Source: Sedimentisphaerales bacterium
Lineage (GTDB): Bacteria > Planctomycetota > Phycisphaerae > Sedimentisphaerales > Anaerohalosphaeraceae
Assembly: GCA_016926155.1 (NCBI GenBank)
Contig: JAFGPC010000041.1
Location: forward strand, 1 to 41,566
Reading direction: 5' to 3'
DNA: 41,566 nucleotides
Numbering within the stretch: position 1 is the first letter of the stretch; the number at the start of each line of letters is the position of its first letter. Under the pieces are notes generated by a model that was given only the letters and a program-made list of their open reading frames with translations, did no database searches and was not told the DNA's origin. Below, piece by piece: positions 1 through 8,686 of the stretch. The position numbers and the translations under genes are program-made.

Positions 1-1866
1 ATTGCCGGGGAATTTTCAGGTCGTCTGGACGACGGGGGCGAACGTCTGACGCTGGTCGATGCGGCCGGGACAGTGATCCAGTCGGTTGCGTACGGAGACG
101 GCTGGTACGACCTGAGCGACGGGGAAGGTTTTTCCCTGACTGCGCGTGGCGAGGCTCTGCAGGGGGCCACCCTGCCCCAGGGTGGCCGGGTAGGCCTGTG
201 GCAACTCGACGAGACCGCGGGCACAACGGCCTATGACAGTTGGGGCCCGCAACATGGCACCCTGGTCCATACCGAGGCAAGTACCTCGCTCTCGGGCCGC
301 TACGGTCAGGCGGTGTTCCTGGACGGCCAGGACGACTATGTGTCTCTGCCGGCGGTGCTTTCGCTGGGGCCGGATCAACCGTTCAGTTTCTTTGCCTGGG
401 TGCGTCTGGATCAGCGTTCCTCCGAGCAGTTCCAGGTGCTCTTCCAGCAGGAAGGGGAGACCGGACGGGTCCTGCTCTGCCGCGATGAGGACGACTATCT
501 GGCCACGAATTTGGGCGGGAGATGGTTCCCTTCGGAGGTTCGGGTCTTTGATCGCTTGGGGCAATGGATTCACGTCGGCCTGCTCTATGACGGACAAGGA
601 ACGGTGAAATTGTATGCCGACGGCAGGAAGGTCGGCCAGAAGAGCTCCGTTGTTCCGGAGGAGGCCTCCGGGGGCTTTCGCGTCGGCGGGCACAAGAACG
701 ATGCGTTCTATTGGCACGGCGCTGTCGATCAGGTGTGTCTGTACCGCCGGGCCCTGACCGGCGAGGAGGTGGATGCCTTGTATAATCCCTGGCAGGAAAA
801 GTCCTCCTGGCGTCTGAGCGCTGCCCGTTTGGGCTCGCCGGGCACGGATGACACCGGGCAGGTCCCCGAGCCCGGAGCGGTGGTGATCAACGAGGTGTTC
901 TCGCACTCCCACGGGACCAATCCGGACTGGATCGAGTTGCATAATACGACGGATGTACCCATCCCCATCGGCGGATGGTTCCTCTCGGACAGCGACCGGG
1001 GCGATCCGAACCGGATGAAGTACCAGATCCCGGCCGGTACGGAGATTCCGAAAGGCGGCTACGTGCTCTTCAATGAACAGGATCACTTCGGCAATCCGGC
1101 GGCGCCGGGCTGCCATACGCCGTTTGCGTTTAGCGAAGGCGGCGAGACGGTCTACCTGCGGTCGGGCCAGGGAGGGCAGTTGACCGGGTATGTGGACCAG
1201 GAGAGCTTCGGCGCGGCCGAGACCGACGTGGCGTTCGGGCGGTATGAAAAGAGCACCGGGACGTACAATTTTGTGGCGATGGCCGGCAATACGCCGGGGT
1301 ATGCGAATACCGGGCCCAAGCGGGGCGCGGTGGCGATCACGGAGATCATGTACAATCCGGGCACCCCGCCGCAGGATCCGGACTTGGAATACATCGAGAT
1401 AAAGAACGTTTCGGGCGGGGTATTCGCCTTCCAGAACCTGGCCGACACGGCAACCGGTCCGGGCAGCTATGTGCTGGAGTTTGTGCCATGGCAGATGACC
1501 GACGGGATCGAGTTCACCTTCCCGATGGATGTGGAGCTTGCGGCCGATGAAGTGGTGCTTCTGGTGCGGGATGAAGCGGCGTTTCGAGCCCATTACACCG
1601 AGGTGCCGGCCGGCACGAAGATCTTCCAGTGGGACTCGGGCAATCTGGACAACGGCGGGGAGAAGATCGAGCTGTCGATGGCCGGCGATCAGGAATGGCA
1701 GCAGGATAGGTACTATATCCGGGTTGAGCAGATCAGTTATGACGACGAGGCCCTGTGGCCGGTCGGGGCCGACCGGACGGGCAAGAGCCTGACGCGAATC
1801 GATCCAACGGCCTACGGCAATGATCCGGTCAACTGGCAGGCCGCCGAACCCTCCCCGGGCCGATAA
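1..1866 (+). CDS. Secreted lamin-tail/LamG mosaic protein, 5' end outside window
   Basis: The reading frame is open from base 1, so the gene starts upstream of the window; the first ATG at 73 is internal, because the codons before it (a GRLDDGGE segment) match GRLDDAGE in the downstream paralog. Visible order: the end of a lamin-tail domain (to about base 170), a LamG/concanavalin-like domain (about 185-790, with VGLWQLDE at its start and a closing GAVDQVCLYRRALTGEEV segment), then two more lamin-tail domains (about 880-1310 and 1320-1860, opening with VVINEV and VAITEIMYNP). Lamin-tail domains are Ig-like folds common in secreted planctomycete proteins; no enzymatic residues are seen in this part. 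It probably acts on the cell surface or outside the cell. The LamG sits inside the tail of a lamin-tail unit. GC at third codon positions is much higher than in the neighbouring paralog. The stop is followed by a terminator hairpin. Confidence 0.9.
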   Translation: MAGEFSGRLDDGGERLTLVDAAGTVIQSVAYGDGWYDLSDGEGFSLTARGEALQGATLPQGGRVGLWQLDETAGTTAYDSWGPQHGTLVHTEASTSLSGRYGQAVFLDGQDDYVSLPAVLSLGPDQPFSFFAWVRLDQRSSEQFQVLFQQEGETGRVLLCRDEDDYLATNLGGRWFPSEVRVFDRLGQWIHVGLLYDGQGTVKLYADGRKVGQKSSVVPEEASGGFRVGGHKNDAFYWHGAVDQVCLYRRALTGEEVDALYNPWQEKSSWRLSAARLGSPGTDDTGQVPEPGAVVINEVFSHSHGTNPDWIELHNTTDVPIPIGGWFLSDSDRGDPNRMKYQIPAGTEIPKGGYVLFNEQDHFGNPAAPGCHTPFAFSEGGETVYLRSGQGGQLTGYVDQESFGAAETDVAFGRYEKSTGTYNFVAMAGNTPGYANTGPKRGAVAITEIMYNPGTPPQDPDLEYIEIKNVSGGVFAFQNLADTATGPGSYVLEFVPWQMTDGIEFTFPMDVELAADEVVLLVRDEAAFRAHYTEVPAGTKIFQWDSGNLDNGGEKIELSMAGDQEWQQDRYYIRVEQISYDDEALWPVGADRTGKSLTRIDPTAYGNDPVNWQAAEPSPGR

Positions 1867-1898
1867 AATACAGATCATATGAGAATCGAAGCAAGTTG

Positions 1899-1937
1899 AG
1901 TGAAGTCCTTGATTTTTGAGGATTTCACTTCTTTTTT
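1899..1937 (+). terminator. Rho-independent terminator after the LamG/lamin-tail gene
   Basis: A 10-bp stem AGTGAAGTCC (1899-1908) pairs with GGATTTCACT (1920-1929) with one G-U wobble, across an 11-base loop. A T-rich run including six T (1932-1937) follows. It lies 32 bases after the stop codon and separates this gene from the promoter of the next one. Confidence 0.8.
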
Positions 1938-1961
1938 AGATTGCCACAAATCATGGAAAGA

Positions 1962-1990
1962 TTGACTTTGAAGAGGTAAAACGGTACAAT
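1962..1990 (+). promoter_or_regulatory. Sigma70-type promoter of the CotH/lamin-tail gene
   Basis: TTGACT (1962-1967) and TACAAT (1985-1990) are separated by exactly 17 bases; each matches five of six consensus bases. The expected transcript start near 1997 leaves a leader of about 25 bases before the TTG start codon at 2022. It lies just after the terminator of the upstream paralog, so the two tandem genes are probably transcribed separately. Confidence 0.65.
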
Positions 1991-2021
1991 ACAGAGTGTG
2001 AACTAGTGATGGGAGAACCGC

Positions 2022-5000
2022 TTGGGAGTGGTGTTTGTGTCCGATTTCTTTAGAGTCCCACGGCTATTCATTCTGATTTGGACCGTAACCGTTTGTGTGC
2101 CGGTCTGGGCAGCGCAATGCCCGGAAGGTGATCTCAGCGGAGACTGTGCGGTGAACGTCCGTGATCTTGTGATTTTTGCAGAACAATGGCTTGATCATCC
2201 CGCCTGTCAGAATTCCGCCCTGCCCTGCCCTGATTTTATTCCGGATGGTCAAATTGACATCGACGATTTCACCATTCTCTCGTATGATTGGGGAAAAGGG
2301 GCCGGACCGGTTATTATCAATGAATTCCTGGCATCCAACGGCTCTCGTGCTCCGATTGATCCTGACGTAGGGGAACTGATCGATGAAGACGGTGATTCTT
2401 CCGACTGGATCGAGATATATAACGTCTCCAATGAGACGCTCGATCTGGGGGGCTGGTTTTTAACGGATGATCAGAATGAATCGGAAAAATGGTGTTTCCC
2501 TGATAGTACAATCATTGAGGGGCACGGTTATCTGGTCGTCTTTGCCTCCGAAAAGGATCGTACCGATCCGAATGGATTCCTGCATACCAACTTCAATTTG
2601 TCCAAAGATGGAGAATATCTGGCCTTGCTCCGACCGGATGTAACTATTTCGTATGTGTATGATGAATACGAATATGCTCTGGACCAGTTTGGTTATCCCC
2701 CGCAAGAAAGGGATATTTCGTATGGTTTATTGAACAACAGGAAACGTTATTTTGCCATCCCCACCCCTGGAAAACCCAACAGTGAAGGTTGGCTTGGCTT
2801 TGTCGGGGATATTGAATTCAGCCATAAACACGGATTCTACGAGCAGGATTTTACGCTATATATCACCTGTGAAACCATTGATGCCAACATCCGTTACACA
2901 ACCGACGGCAGTGAGCCTACAGAAGGCAACGGTATAAGCTACAATAGGGATACAGGAATCCATATCAACGGAACGACTCCCATCCGCGCGGCCGGATTCA
3001 AAACCGGCTATCGACCGTCACGCATCGGAAGCCAGACATATTTATTTATCGAAGATGTAATACGGCAATCTCCAAGTGGAAATAAGCCGGGATCTGACTG
3101 GCCCGAGCCGGATGAATTCCACGGACAGGATATCGATTACGGAATGGATCCGTACGTTACTCATGATTCCCTCTATGAAGAGCTTATGGGTGACGCACTT
3201 ACATCGATCCCGACGATCTCCATGACCACGGATCTGTCGAATCTCTTCGATTCCGACCAAGGTATTTATGTCAATGCCTATCGCGATGGACGACTGTGGG
3301 AACGACCCGCTTCGATCGAATTGATCCAGCCGGATGGAACGCAGGGATTCCAGGTAAATTGCGGCATTCGTATCCGCGGAGGTTTCAGCCGCAGCGGCGG
3401 CAATCCCAAGCATGCTTTTCGCCTTTTCTTCCGCTCGGAGTATGGTGACGCCAATCTGAACTATCCCTTGTTCGGCGACGAAGGAGTAACTGAATTCGAC
3501 AAGATAGATCTTCGGACCGCGCAGAATTATTCCTGGAGTTTTCGCGGCGGACCGTGGGGGATGGATAACGGCTCCAAGAACACGATGTGCCGTGAAGTCT
3601 GGTCTCGTGACACCCAAGGCGCGATGGGGCAACCCTATACAAGAAGCCGATATTATCATCTGTATATCAACGGTCAGTACTGGGGTCTTTTCCAGACGCA
3701 GGAACGACCGGAGGCACGTTACGCCGAATCCTATTTTGGAGGAAACCAGGAAGATTATGACGTACTCAAAGTAGAAGCGGGCCAGTACGTAGTCAACGCT
3801 ACGGATGGGACTGATACGACCTATAGACGTTTGCAGAAGGCAGCCCTGGATGGCTTCTATGAAGATGAAACGTATTACAAGATTCAAGGACTCAATCCTG
3901 ACGGAACACGCAATCCGGCATATGAGGTACAACTGGATATCGACAACCTCATCGATTATATGGCGATTACATATTTCACAGGAAACTATGATGCCCCCCT
4001 GTCGAATTTTCTGGGCAACCGAAGGCCCAACAATTATTATGCTATATTCAATCGGAATCATCCCGACGGCTGGAAATTCTTCTCCCACGACGCCGAGCAT
4101 TCGCTCTTTCTGGGATGGGATCGTACCGGTCCATGGATGGATCCGGATCTGGAGAAGTTTATCTACTTCAATCCGCAATGGCTGCATCAACAATTAACCG
4201 CTCACCCGGAATACCGTGTGCGTTTCGGTGACCGTATTCATACGTATTTCTTCAACAACGGCCTGCTGACTCCAGATAAAGGCGTGGAACGTTTTCTGAA
4301 CCGGGCCCAGCAGATCGATACAGCGATCATTGCCGAATCTGCACGCTGGGGTGATTCCAAAATCGAACCTCCACGAACCCGAGATAAGGACTGGCTACCG
4401 GAAATCAATCGTACCGTGGAAGAATATTTTCCCTACCGAACCGACGTGGTTTTGCGTCAGTTCATGTCTCGCGGCTGGTATCCGCGCATTAAAGCGCCGG
4501 TTTATTATATCGGCACACGATATCAGCATGGCGGGATGGTCTATCCCCCCGATAGTATTCTCAATATCGATAATCCCAACATCGTCGGTACGGTCTATTA
4601 TACTCTGGATGGTACCGATCCAAGGGGATTACCGGCTCAGCAATCTGCGGTTGGCGGATCTTCACTACAGATTGGGAATACTCCCTCCCCTGTCGAAACA
4701 AGCAGCGATGGAGGTATCAATCCCCCCGCAGAGGAAGAACCAGTATTCCACATTCTCTGGGTAACGGATGCCTATGAAGCGGACATAGAATTTACGGACG
4801 TTTTAGAAGATGCCGGCTATGAAGTAGCTCGACATGTACTGGATATGCGGAATCTAAGCACTGAAGACTGGTGGCGGATATATCAACTTAACAGTGCTGA
4901 TCTGGTCATTGTCAGCAGTGCTACCTTCTCTATCGCTTATGACCAGCCGGATGCATGGAATTCGATCGCCGCCCCCCTGATCCTGATGAACGGATCGTTG

Positions 5001-7364
5001 ACTCGTTCGGGGGGTCAACAGGCCCGTTGGAAATGGCTTGACAGCATCGACGATGCCTATGTCGAACCCAAGGACTTGTGGACAGAAGAGCCGGAAAATG
5101 ATCTGTTCTACGGCGTTTCCATGACCGGCGGCAACACCGTCAATGCCGTAACCAGCGAGACGGTATTCCCTCGAACCACAAACGCGGGCAATGGCAAATT
5201 ACTGGCCCAGAGAATACCGGAATCGGAGGATGATAATCAGGCCTACGTCTGGATTGCCACATGGGATCCGGGAATGGAATTTTATTCCGGCTCCGGTCAG
5301 GTGGCTTCCGGGCCACGGATGTTCTTTGCCGCCGGAGAACCGCCATTTATGGACGAGGATGCGTATAATCTCAATGCCGGCGGAAAACGTATCTTCCTGA
5401 ACGCTATCGAAGTCATGCTAAACTACGGAGAGAATATCAACCACACACCGATTGTGGAAGCGGGGCCGGACCTGACAGTCATGTGGCCTAACGACCACAT
5501 AATTCTTAAAGCCAGGATTCGTGATGATGGCTTGCTGGAAGACCCCGGCGAACTGGCCTACCAATGGTCTCTCATTGAAGGGCCCGCTGATGTCACCTTC
5601 GACCGAGCCGAAGGAATTATTCCCCAACGGGGAGGAATTATCGATCCCAACGCATTTTTTACCCAGGCAGGGATTTACGAAATAAAAATTGAAGCATTTG
5701 ACGGCGAGAAGACAGGCTTCGATACGATTCAGGTTCGCGTTACCGAACCGGCGGTTTCCATCGAACTGACCAAGAGTACCCGCGTCAAATCCCGTGTTCT
5801 CAGCGAACAAGGCCGATGGAGCGCCCTTAACGAAGCAACCTACGGTATCGGGCCGGTAAAAGAAAGTCTTCGCATCAGTGAAATCCTGTACCATCCCACC
5901 GGCGATCCGAATAACGAGTTTATCGAATTGACGAATGTGGGCGACGAAACGATTAACATTCACTGGGTCACTTTTACCGACGGGATTGACTTTACCTTCC
6001 CGGATATGGAACTCGATCCGGGTGATTATGTGGTCGCCGTTCGTGATATCGAGAAATTCCAAGCCCTTTACGGAACAGGAATCGTGATTGCAGGGCAGTA
6101 TGAAGGGCGGCTGGATGATGCAGGCGAGCAGGTTATCTTAGTGGATGCGGCGGGGGCGGTTATCCACGATTTCGAATACAAGGACGGTTGGTATGAACTG
6201 ACCGATGGGGATGGTTTTTCCTTGACTTTGATTGATCCTGATAACGAAGATATCCAGGCCTGGCAGCAATCCGAATCCTGGCGTCCCAGCGGTTTCATCG
6301 GAGGCTCACCCGGAACTGTAGACGACATGTCCAGTTCAACGCGGATTCCCAATCCCGGGGATGTAATTATCAATGAAATCCTGGCTCATTCGCACGATGA
6401 GGCCGCCGACTGGATCGAATTGCATAACACCTCCGACTTATCAATCAATATCGGCGGATGGTTCCTGTCCGACAGCAACCGGGATGACCCCAATCGAACC
6501 AAATACGAAATTCCCGCCGGCACAGCTATTCAAGCAGGCGGATATCGTGTATTCAACCAGAATACGCATTTCGGCAATGCGAATGCTTCGGGATGTCATA
6601 TCCCGTTTGCCCTGAGCGAAAACGGCGAGACGGTCTATCTGCGTTCCCGTAAGGATAACGGGCGATTTACAGGGTACTTTGAGAAACAGTCGTTTGATGC
6701 TTCGGCCACCGGAATTTCCTTCGGCCGACATGAAAAGAATACAGGAAAGACGGATTTTGTCCCAATGAGTCAAACCACGATTAACAGTGTCAATGCTTAT
6801 CCGAAGGTCGGTCCGGTTGTCATTTCGGAAATCATGTACGAGCCGCCAATGGGCAGATATTATGACAACGATGAATTTGAATACATTGAACTGATGAACA
6901 TCAGCAGCCAAACTGTTGCGCTTCAATCCTATGACAATGAGTTGAATGATTTCCTTCCCTGGCGGATGACGGACGGTATCGATTTTACCTTCCCGCCCGA
7001 CACTGTCCTGAAAGCCAATGAACGTCTCCTGTTAGTACGTAATCTCAATGCCTTTACAGAACGATATTCCGTACCGGCCAACACACAGCTTTTCGAATGG
7101 ACCGACGGCAGACTCAACAATGCCGGTGAAAAGGTACAGCTTTCCATGCAGGGTGATGAGGTGGATGGAATCCGCTATTACATCCGCCTGGACAGTGTAG
7201 ACTACAGCGATGAGCTGCCCTGGCCACAACTGGACAATCGTAATCCGGACCTGATCGATGAACTCGGTCAGTCCCTGCATTTGAAAAGCCCCAAAATGAG
7301 CGGTCAAAATTACGGCAATGATCCGGACAACTGGAAAGCCGACACCCCTACCCCCGGTTCGTAA
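2022..7364 (+). CDS. Giant secreted CotH-kinase / lamin-tail / dockerin-like protein (1780 aa)
   Basis: Start chosen at TTG 2022, six bases after GGGAG; a signal peptide follows (hydrophobic core about residues 14-28, probable cleavage near VWA-A). Order by residue: dockerin-like calcium-binding pair (about 33-95, DLSGDCAVNVRD and IPDGQIDIDD); lamin-tail 1 (96-240); chitobiase C-terminal-like sandwich with YTTDGSEPT (259-340); CotH kinase-like domain (about 390-760, with HDAEHS near 687 where CotH proteins place a metal-binding Asp); a second sandwich opening with YYTLDGTDP (about 859); a ThuA-like alpha/beta module (905-1140); a PKD-like domain (1140-1243); the strand TRVKSRVLSEQGRWSALNEA that normally closes such a sandwich (1248-1275); then lamin-tail domains 2-4 (1282-1780). 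CotH-family proteins include secreted protein kinases; whether this one is active cannot be judged. No C-terminal sorting signal is seen. It is a tandem paralog of the preceding gene. Confidence 0.93.
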   Translation: MGVVFVSDFFRVPRLFILIWTVTVCVPVWAAQCPEGDLSGDCAVNVRDLVIFAEQWLDHPACQNSALPCPDFIPDGQIDIDDFTILSYDWGKGAGPVIINEFLASNGSRAPIDPDVGELIDEDGDSSDWIEIYNVSNETLDLGGWFLTDDQNESEKWCFPDSTIIEGHGYLVVFASEKDRTDPNGFLHTNFNLSKDGEYLALLRPDVTISYVYDEYEYALDQFGYPPQERDISYGLLNNRKRYFAIPTPGKPNSEGWLGFVGDIEFSHKHGFYEQDFTLYITCETIDANIRYTTDGSEPTEGNGISYNRDTGIHINGTTPIRAAGFKTGYRPSRIGSQTYLFIEDVIRQSPSGNKPGSDWPEPDEFHGQDIDYGMDPYVTHDSLYEELMGDALTSIPTISMTTDLSNLFDSDQGIYVNAYRDGRLWERPASIELIQPDGTQGFQVNCGIRIRGGFSRSGGNPKHAFRLFFRSEYGDANLNYPLFGDEGVTEFDKIDLRTAQNYSWSFRGGPWGMDNGSKNTMCREVWSRDTQGAMGQPYTRSRYYHLYINGQYWGLFQTQERPEARYAESYFGGNQEDYDVLKVEAGQYVVNATDGTDTTYRRLQKAALDGFYEDETYYKIQGLNPDGTRNPAYEVQLDIDNLIDYMAITYFTGNYDAPLSNFLGNRRPNNYYAIFNRNHPDGWKFFSHDAEHSLFLGWDRTGPWMDPDLEKFIYFNPQWLHQQLTAHPEYRVRFGDRIHTYFFNNGLLTPDKGVERFLNRAQQIDTAIIAESARWGDSKIEPPRTRDKDWLPEINRTVEEYFPYRTDVVLRQFMSRGWYPRIKAPVYYIGTRYQHGGMVYPPDSILNIDNPNIVGTVYYTLDGTDPRGLPAQQSAVGGSSLQIGNTPSPVETSSDGGINPPAEEEPVFHILWVTDAYEADIEFTDVLEDAGYEVARHVLDMRNLSTEDWWRIYQLNSADLVIVSSATFSIAYDQPDAWNSIAAPLILMNGSLTRSGGQQARWKWLDSIDDAYVEPKDLWTEEPENDLFYGVSMTGGNTVNAVTSETVFPRTTNAGNGKLLAQRIPESEDDNQAYVWIATWDPGMEFYSGSGQVASGPRMFFAAGEPPFMDEDAYNLNAGGKRIFLNAIEVMLNYGENINHTPIVEAGPDLTVMWPNDHIILKARIRDDGLLEDPGELAYQWSLIEGPADVTFDRAEGIIPQRGGIIDPNAFFTQAGIYEIKIEAFDGEKTGFDTIQVRVTEPAVSIELTKSTRVKSRVLSEQGRWSALNEATYGIGPVKESLRISEILYHPTGDPNNEFIELTNVGDETINIHWVTFTDGIDFTFPDMELDPGDYVVAVRDIEKFQALYGTGIVIAGQYEGRLDDAGEQVILVDAAGAVIHDFEYKDGWYELTDGDGFSLTLIDPDNEDIQAWQQSESWRPSGFIGGSPGTVDDMSSSTRIPNPGDVIINEILAHSHDEAADWIELHNTSDLSINIGGWFLSDSNRDDPNRTKYEIPAGTAIQAGGYRVFNQNTHFGNANASGCHIPFALSENGETVYLRSRKDNGRFTGYFEKQSFDASATGISFGRHEKNTGKTDFVPMSQTTINSVNAYPKVGPVVISEIMYEPPMGRYYDNDEFEYIELMNISSQTVALQSYDNELNDFLPWRMTDGIDFTFPPDTVLKANERLLLVRNLNAFTERYSVPANTQLFEWTDGRLNNAGEKVQLSMQGDEVDGIRYYIRLDSVDYSDELPWPQLDNRNPDLIDELGQSLHLKSPKMSGQNYGNDPDNWKADTPTPGS

Positions 7365-7399
7365 TTCCCTTTGTTATAATTCCATGCAATATTGAGTTA

Positions 7400-7675
7400 T
7401 CAGGCATAATAATCCACAATCAATCCCAGGGGAGCATGATCGAATTGCGTATAGATACCCAAACCCCGCAGCAGACGGGCCGTTGAGCCGTAGAACTTGC
7501 GGTTGACCTCGACAGTAAAGGCCTCGACAGCCGCCCGGGTCCTGTTTTGTACATGCGGCATGATAGGGCCTCTGCCAGGATTGTTCTTTTCCTGTCGCAA
7601 TTGATCCGGCAAGCCGTAGCGACGACGCACTAAGGCCGTTGAACCGCCGGTCGTGTAGCCAATCCTTGCGGTCAT
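7400..7675 (-). CDS. Small conserved-looking protein of unknown function (91 aa)
   Basis: I do not recognise the family. The product is a basic, soluble-looking protein with no signal peptide or membrane segment; a helix-like stretch NRTRAAVEAFTVEV and a hydrophobic C-terminus LGLIVDYYA are its only notable parts. AAGGAAATG lies upstream of the ATG, giving a plausible ribosome site. An overlapping frame of similar length on the same strand has a less protein-like composition. It is the last gene of the minus-strand group and converges on the CotH gene, 35 bases away. Confidence 0.5.
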   Translation of the reverse strand: MTARIGYTTGGSTALVRRRYGLPDQLRQEKNNPGRGPIMPHVQNRTRAAVEAFTVEVNRKFYGSTARLLRGLGIYTQFDHAPLGLIVDYYA

Positions 7676-7864
7676 ATTTCATTTCCTTACAGCCTGAAAG
7701 TACATCGAGCCATCAATGCGCAGACAGGCAGATATACTATGACAAGGTGGGAAAACGCAATCGCTGTGCCTGTATAATTAAAAAACCACAAGTAATGAGA
7801 TAAAAAGACGTTATGGAAGAATCTGTGATTCCCATTCGCCCAAAATACAGTACGTAAACGGCAG

Positions 7865-7888
7865 AGATTTCCTACAGAAAGGAAATCT
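7865..7888. repeat. Perfect 9-bp inverted repeat downstream of the 254-aa membrane protein
   Basis: AGATTTCCT (7865-7873) and AGGAAATCT (7880-7888) flank a six-base loop. It lies in the 243-base gap between two minus-strand genes. On the minus strand no T run follows, so it is not a standard terminator for the gene upstream; it may be an RNA hairpin or processing site. Nothing else was recognised in this gap. Confidence 0.4.
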
Positions 7889-7918
7889 TTTCCTGTTCCT
7901 CCATCGCTAACTTTCCTT

Positions 7919-8683
7919 TTAGTCGCGGGGTTGTCCTTCGTCCAGATCCCCCTGTTCGTCATCGGAGGCTTCCTGCTCCAGCTCATCTTCTATGATATCT
8001 TGTGTAACCGCTGTCTTTTCGAGAAGGATATTGATACGTTTCTTGACAAAGGGCAGCAGCAGCACATGCGGTATGCGCCGAATCTCCCGGCGGCCGGAAG
8101 CATCGTAGATCACCAGATCACCGGCCAGGCAGATCAGCAACTCAAACAGGTCCGGATAACTGGACCGAAGTCGCTTGGCCCCACGGGCGATGGAATCGTC
8201 CAGCCGACCAAGCTGATAATGTTCGAACTCATTATGAGTGATTCGCCACTTGCTGTTGACGCGTGTCCAGAACCACATGATGATAAAACCGATCAATAAG
8301 GGGATGCTGACGATCAGTCCAAGATTGGCACTGTATTTCGGGTTTAGATCGGCAAAGAAATGGTAGATTTTCTGGAAAAACGTAAAACCTTTGAGATTCA
8401 TGACAACGACCAGCAGCCATATCGCGACCACAATCACCATCCAGAAAATAGTGTAATTACGGTTCATGTCCACACCCATAGTGATGACGACCAGCAATAC
8501 GGTCGCCCCCCAAATCCAGGCCAGGACCTCGAGCATGCCGGGACTATCGGCTCCCATGGCAGCCAGCGGCCATAGCAGAAAACCCATGGCAATCAGCGGC
8601 CAGGTAAAGACCAATTTGGGATAGGTATAGAAAACCACCTCATGGATCGGTTGTTTCTTTTTTTCTTTCTTTTCTTCTGCCAT
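7919..8683 (-). CDS. Membrane protein of unknown function with acidic tail (254 aa)
   Basis: Not recognised as a known family. A short Lys/Glu-rich N-terminus is followed by about four or five membrane segments: two between residues 25 and 65 (WPLIAMGFLLWPLAAMG, LAWIWGATVLLVVITMG), one about 78-95 (FWMVIVVAIWLLVVVMN) and one about 120-140 (LGLIVSIPLLIGFIIMWFW). A cytoplasmic-looking domain follows (WRITHNEFEHYQLGRLDDS, then DLFELLICLAGDLVIYD), ending in an Asp/Glu-rich tail. The start ATG has GGGAG seven bases upstream, inside the last codons of the preceding 537-aa gene, so the two are almost certainly co-transcribed and translationally close. The products may form a membrane complex, which is inference from gene order. 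Confidence 0.8.
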   Translation of the reverse strand: MAEEKKEKKKQPIHEVVFYTYPKLVFTWPLIAMGFLLWPLAAMGADSPGMLEVLAWIWGATVLLVVITMGVDMNRNYTIFWMVIVVAIWLLVVVMNLKGFTFFQKIYHFFADLNPKYSANLGLIVSIPLLIGFIIMWFWTRVNSKWRITHNEFEHYQLGRLDDSIARGAKRLRSSYPDLFELLICLAGDLVIYDASGRREIRRIPHVLLLPFVKKRINILLEKTAVTQDIIEDELEQEASDDEQGDLDEGQPRD

Positions 8684-8686
8684 GGA

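Noticed and set aside
16-1878. Long minus-strand open frame of 620 codons opposite the LamG/lamin-tail gene
   Set aside because: It mirrors a GC-rich plus-strand gene whose protein has clear domain similarity to the paralog; the minus-strand product is rich in Arg, Pro and His with no recognisable domain, as expected for an antisense shadow.
3042-4193. Minus-strand open frame of 383 codons inside the CotH gene
   Set aside because: The plus-strand frame carries the CotH domain across this whole region; the antisense product has no recognisable features.
7374-7682. Alternative 102-codon frame overlapping the 91-aa gene on the same strand
   Set aside because: Its product is richer in Cys, Ser and Arg and looks like a frameshifted reading; the 91-aa frame has better protein composition and ribosome-site spacing. 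Neither can be proven from sequence.
7865-7888. Inverted repeat considered as a terminator
   Set aside because: On the minus strand, where the upstream gene would need it, the hairpin is not followed by a T run; on the plus strand it is far from any gene end.
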